Part shown: in pieces, positions 4,858 through 5,163 of the stretch
Layout of the letters: each line of letters opens with the position of its first letter
Numbering within the stretch: the stretch's first letter is position 1
Source: Nitrososphaerales archaeon TH526
Lineage (GTDB): Archaea; Thermoproteota; Nitrososphaeria; Nitrososphaerales; Nitrososphaeraceae
Assembly (NCBI GenBank): GCA_014523665.1
Contig: JAATVR010000653.1
Location: forward strand, 1 to 5,163
Length of the DNA: 5,163 nt
Direction of reading: 5' to 3'
Made by a program: the position numbers and the translations under genes
The notes under the pieces: generated by a model
What the model was told of the DNA's origin: nothing
Databases searched by the model: none
What the model saw: the letters and a program-made list of their open reading frames with translations, nothing else

Positions 4858-5163
4858 TCCTCTCCAATCTCTCCTCTAAAATCTTAACATACATTACAGA
4901 TGGCCCTTCTGCAGTGAGTTTGAATAATGCTTCATTACATTCTTTTGCAAGTTTTAAAGCAGCTAGTTTATGAAACCATGTTAAATCTTTATTATTGTCA
5001 TGGCTGTCCAAAGTATAAATGCTCCAACATTCTTTGAGCACATTTTTTATTCCTTCTATTGAAGTCTGGTACATAAATGGAAGTGTTTCTTTAGCCAAGG
5101 AGCTTAGGTAATTTTGTGACTGGCCAATCAAATAATGGATATCTCTGCTTACGGTAGATGCAT
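4832..5163 (-). CDS. Partial HTH-type protein, C-terminal part (runs off the window)
   Basis: The frame is open from the window edge to TAA at 4832-4834. A TTG at 5131 would give 99 residues, but codons upstream of it continue sensibly (ASTVSRDIHYLIGQSQNYL), so the gene most likely starts beyond 5163. That stretch resembles the recognition helix of a small helix-turn-helix domain of the type with a V-S-x-x-T/D-I-x-x-L pattern. The rest is helical, with a central KLAALKLAKECNEALFKLT segment and a charged Glu/Arg end that could be a short coiled coil. From memory, HTH proteins ending in an AKEC-x5-L-LT-type helix are common in ammonia-oxidising archaea, where their role is unclear. Sequence-specific DNA binding, or a terminase-small-subunit-like role in a virus-derived element, are both possible. 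It heads a minus-strand pair with the overlapping 186-residue gene. Confidence 0.5.
   Translation of the reverse strand, partial: ASTVSRDIHYLIGQSQNYLSSLAKETLPFMYQTSIEGIKNVLKECWSIYTLDSHDNNKDLTWFHKLAALKLAKECNEALFKLTAEGPSVMYVKILEERLERIETKQINR
4859..4876 (-). promoter_or_regulatory. Purine-rich ribosome binding region for the TTG start at 4857
   Basis: Two Shine-Dalgarno-like motifs lie inside the 3' end of the upstream HTH gene: GAGGAG (4876-4871, 13 bases before the TTG) and GGAGAGG (4865-4859, immediately before it). Both spacings are off the usual 5-9 bases, but together they support initiation at the TTG, the only usable start in this frame. The same bases encode the Glu/Arg-rich end of the HTH protein. 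Confidence 0.35.

Overview
The window looks like an accessory, partly decayed stretch of an archaeal chromosome, most likely from Nitrososphaerota (Thaumarchaeota; Nitrososphaera or Nitrosocosmicus type). The grounds are an AT-rich sequence, an archaeal TATA-type promoter, a histidine kinase whose TM-HAMP-HisKA stretch has the style common in that group, and a partial helix-turn-helix protein resembling a family I associate with these archaea. These assignments come from recognition by eye; no database search was possible.

Only one long gene looks intact: a 563-residue patatin-like phospholipase (558-2249, minus) with its oxyanion loop, nucleophile Ser55, catalytic Asp297 and a credible TATA box upstream. 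Nearly everything around it is broken or small. To its left (1-557) there is no intact gene, but a chain of short plus-strand frames can be joined by removing single bases in homopolymers, which suggests a decayed ORF. To its right (2353-2934, minus) is a histidine kinase remnant. It keeps one membrane helix, HAMP and the phospho-acceptor His, but lacks most of its sensor and all of its ATPase domain.

Positions 2899-3240 hold a 35-codon ORF with a good ribosome binding site, then a run of inverted repeats (3010-3192) that may be a structured RNA. On the minus strand follow two tiny overlapping ORFs (3458-3378 and 3381-3241), the second extremely acidic; an A7 run could fuse them by a -1 shift. 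Facing them on the plus strand is an alpha/beta-hydrolase fragment (3442-3972) cut just after the point where the nucleophile elbow should be.

Positions 3973-4296 hold no intact gene. At the right edge a minus-strand pair, a partial HTH protein (4832 to beyond the window) and a 186-residue unknown protein (4297-4857), overlaps by 26 bases and forms a likely operon. Truncated host genes beside small lineage-specific ORFs fit the edge of an integrated element or a recombination-prone region, but no integrase, transposase or attachment site is visible to prove it.
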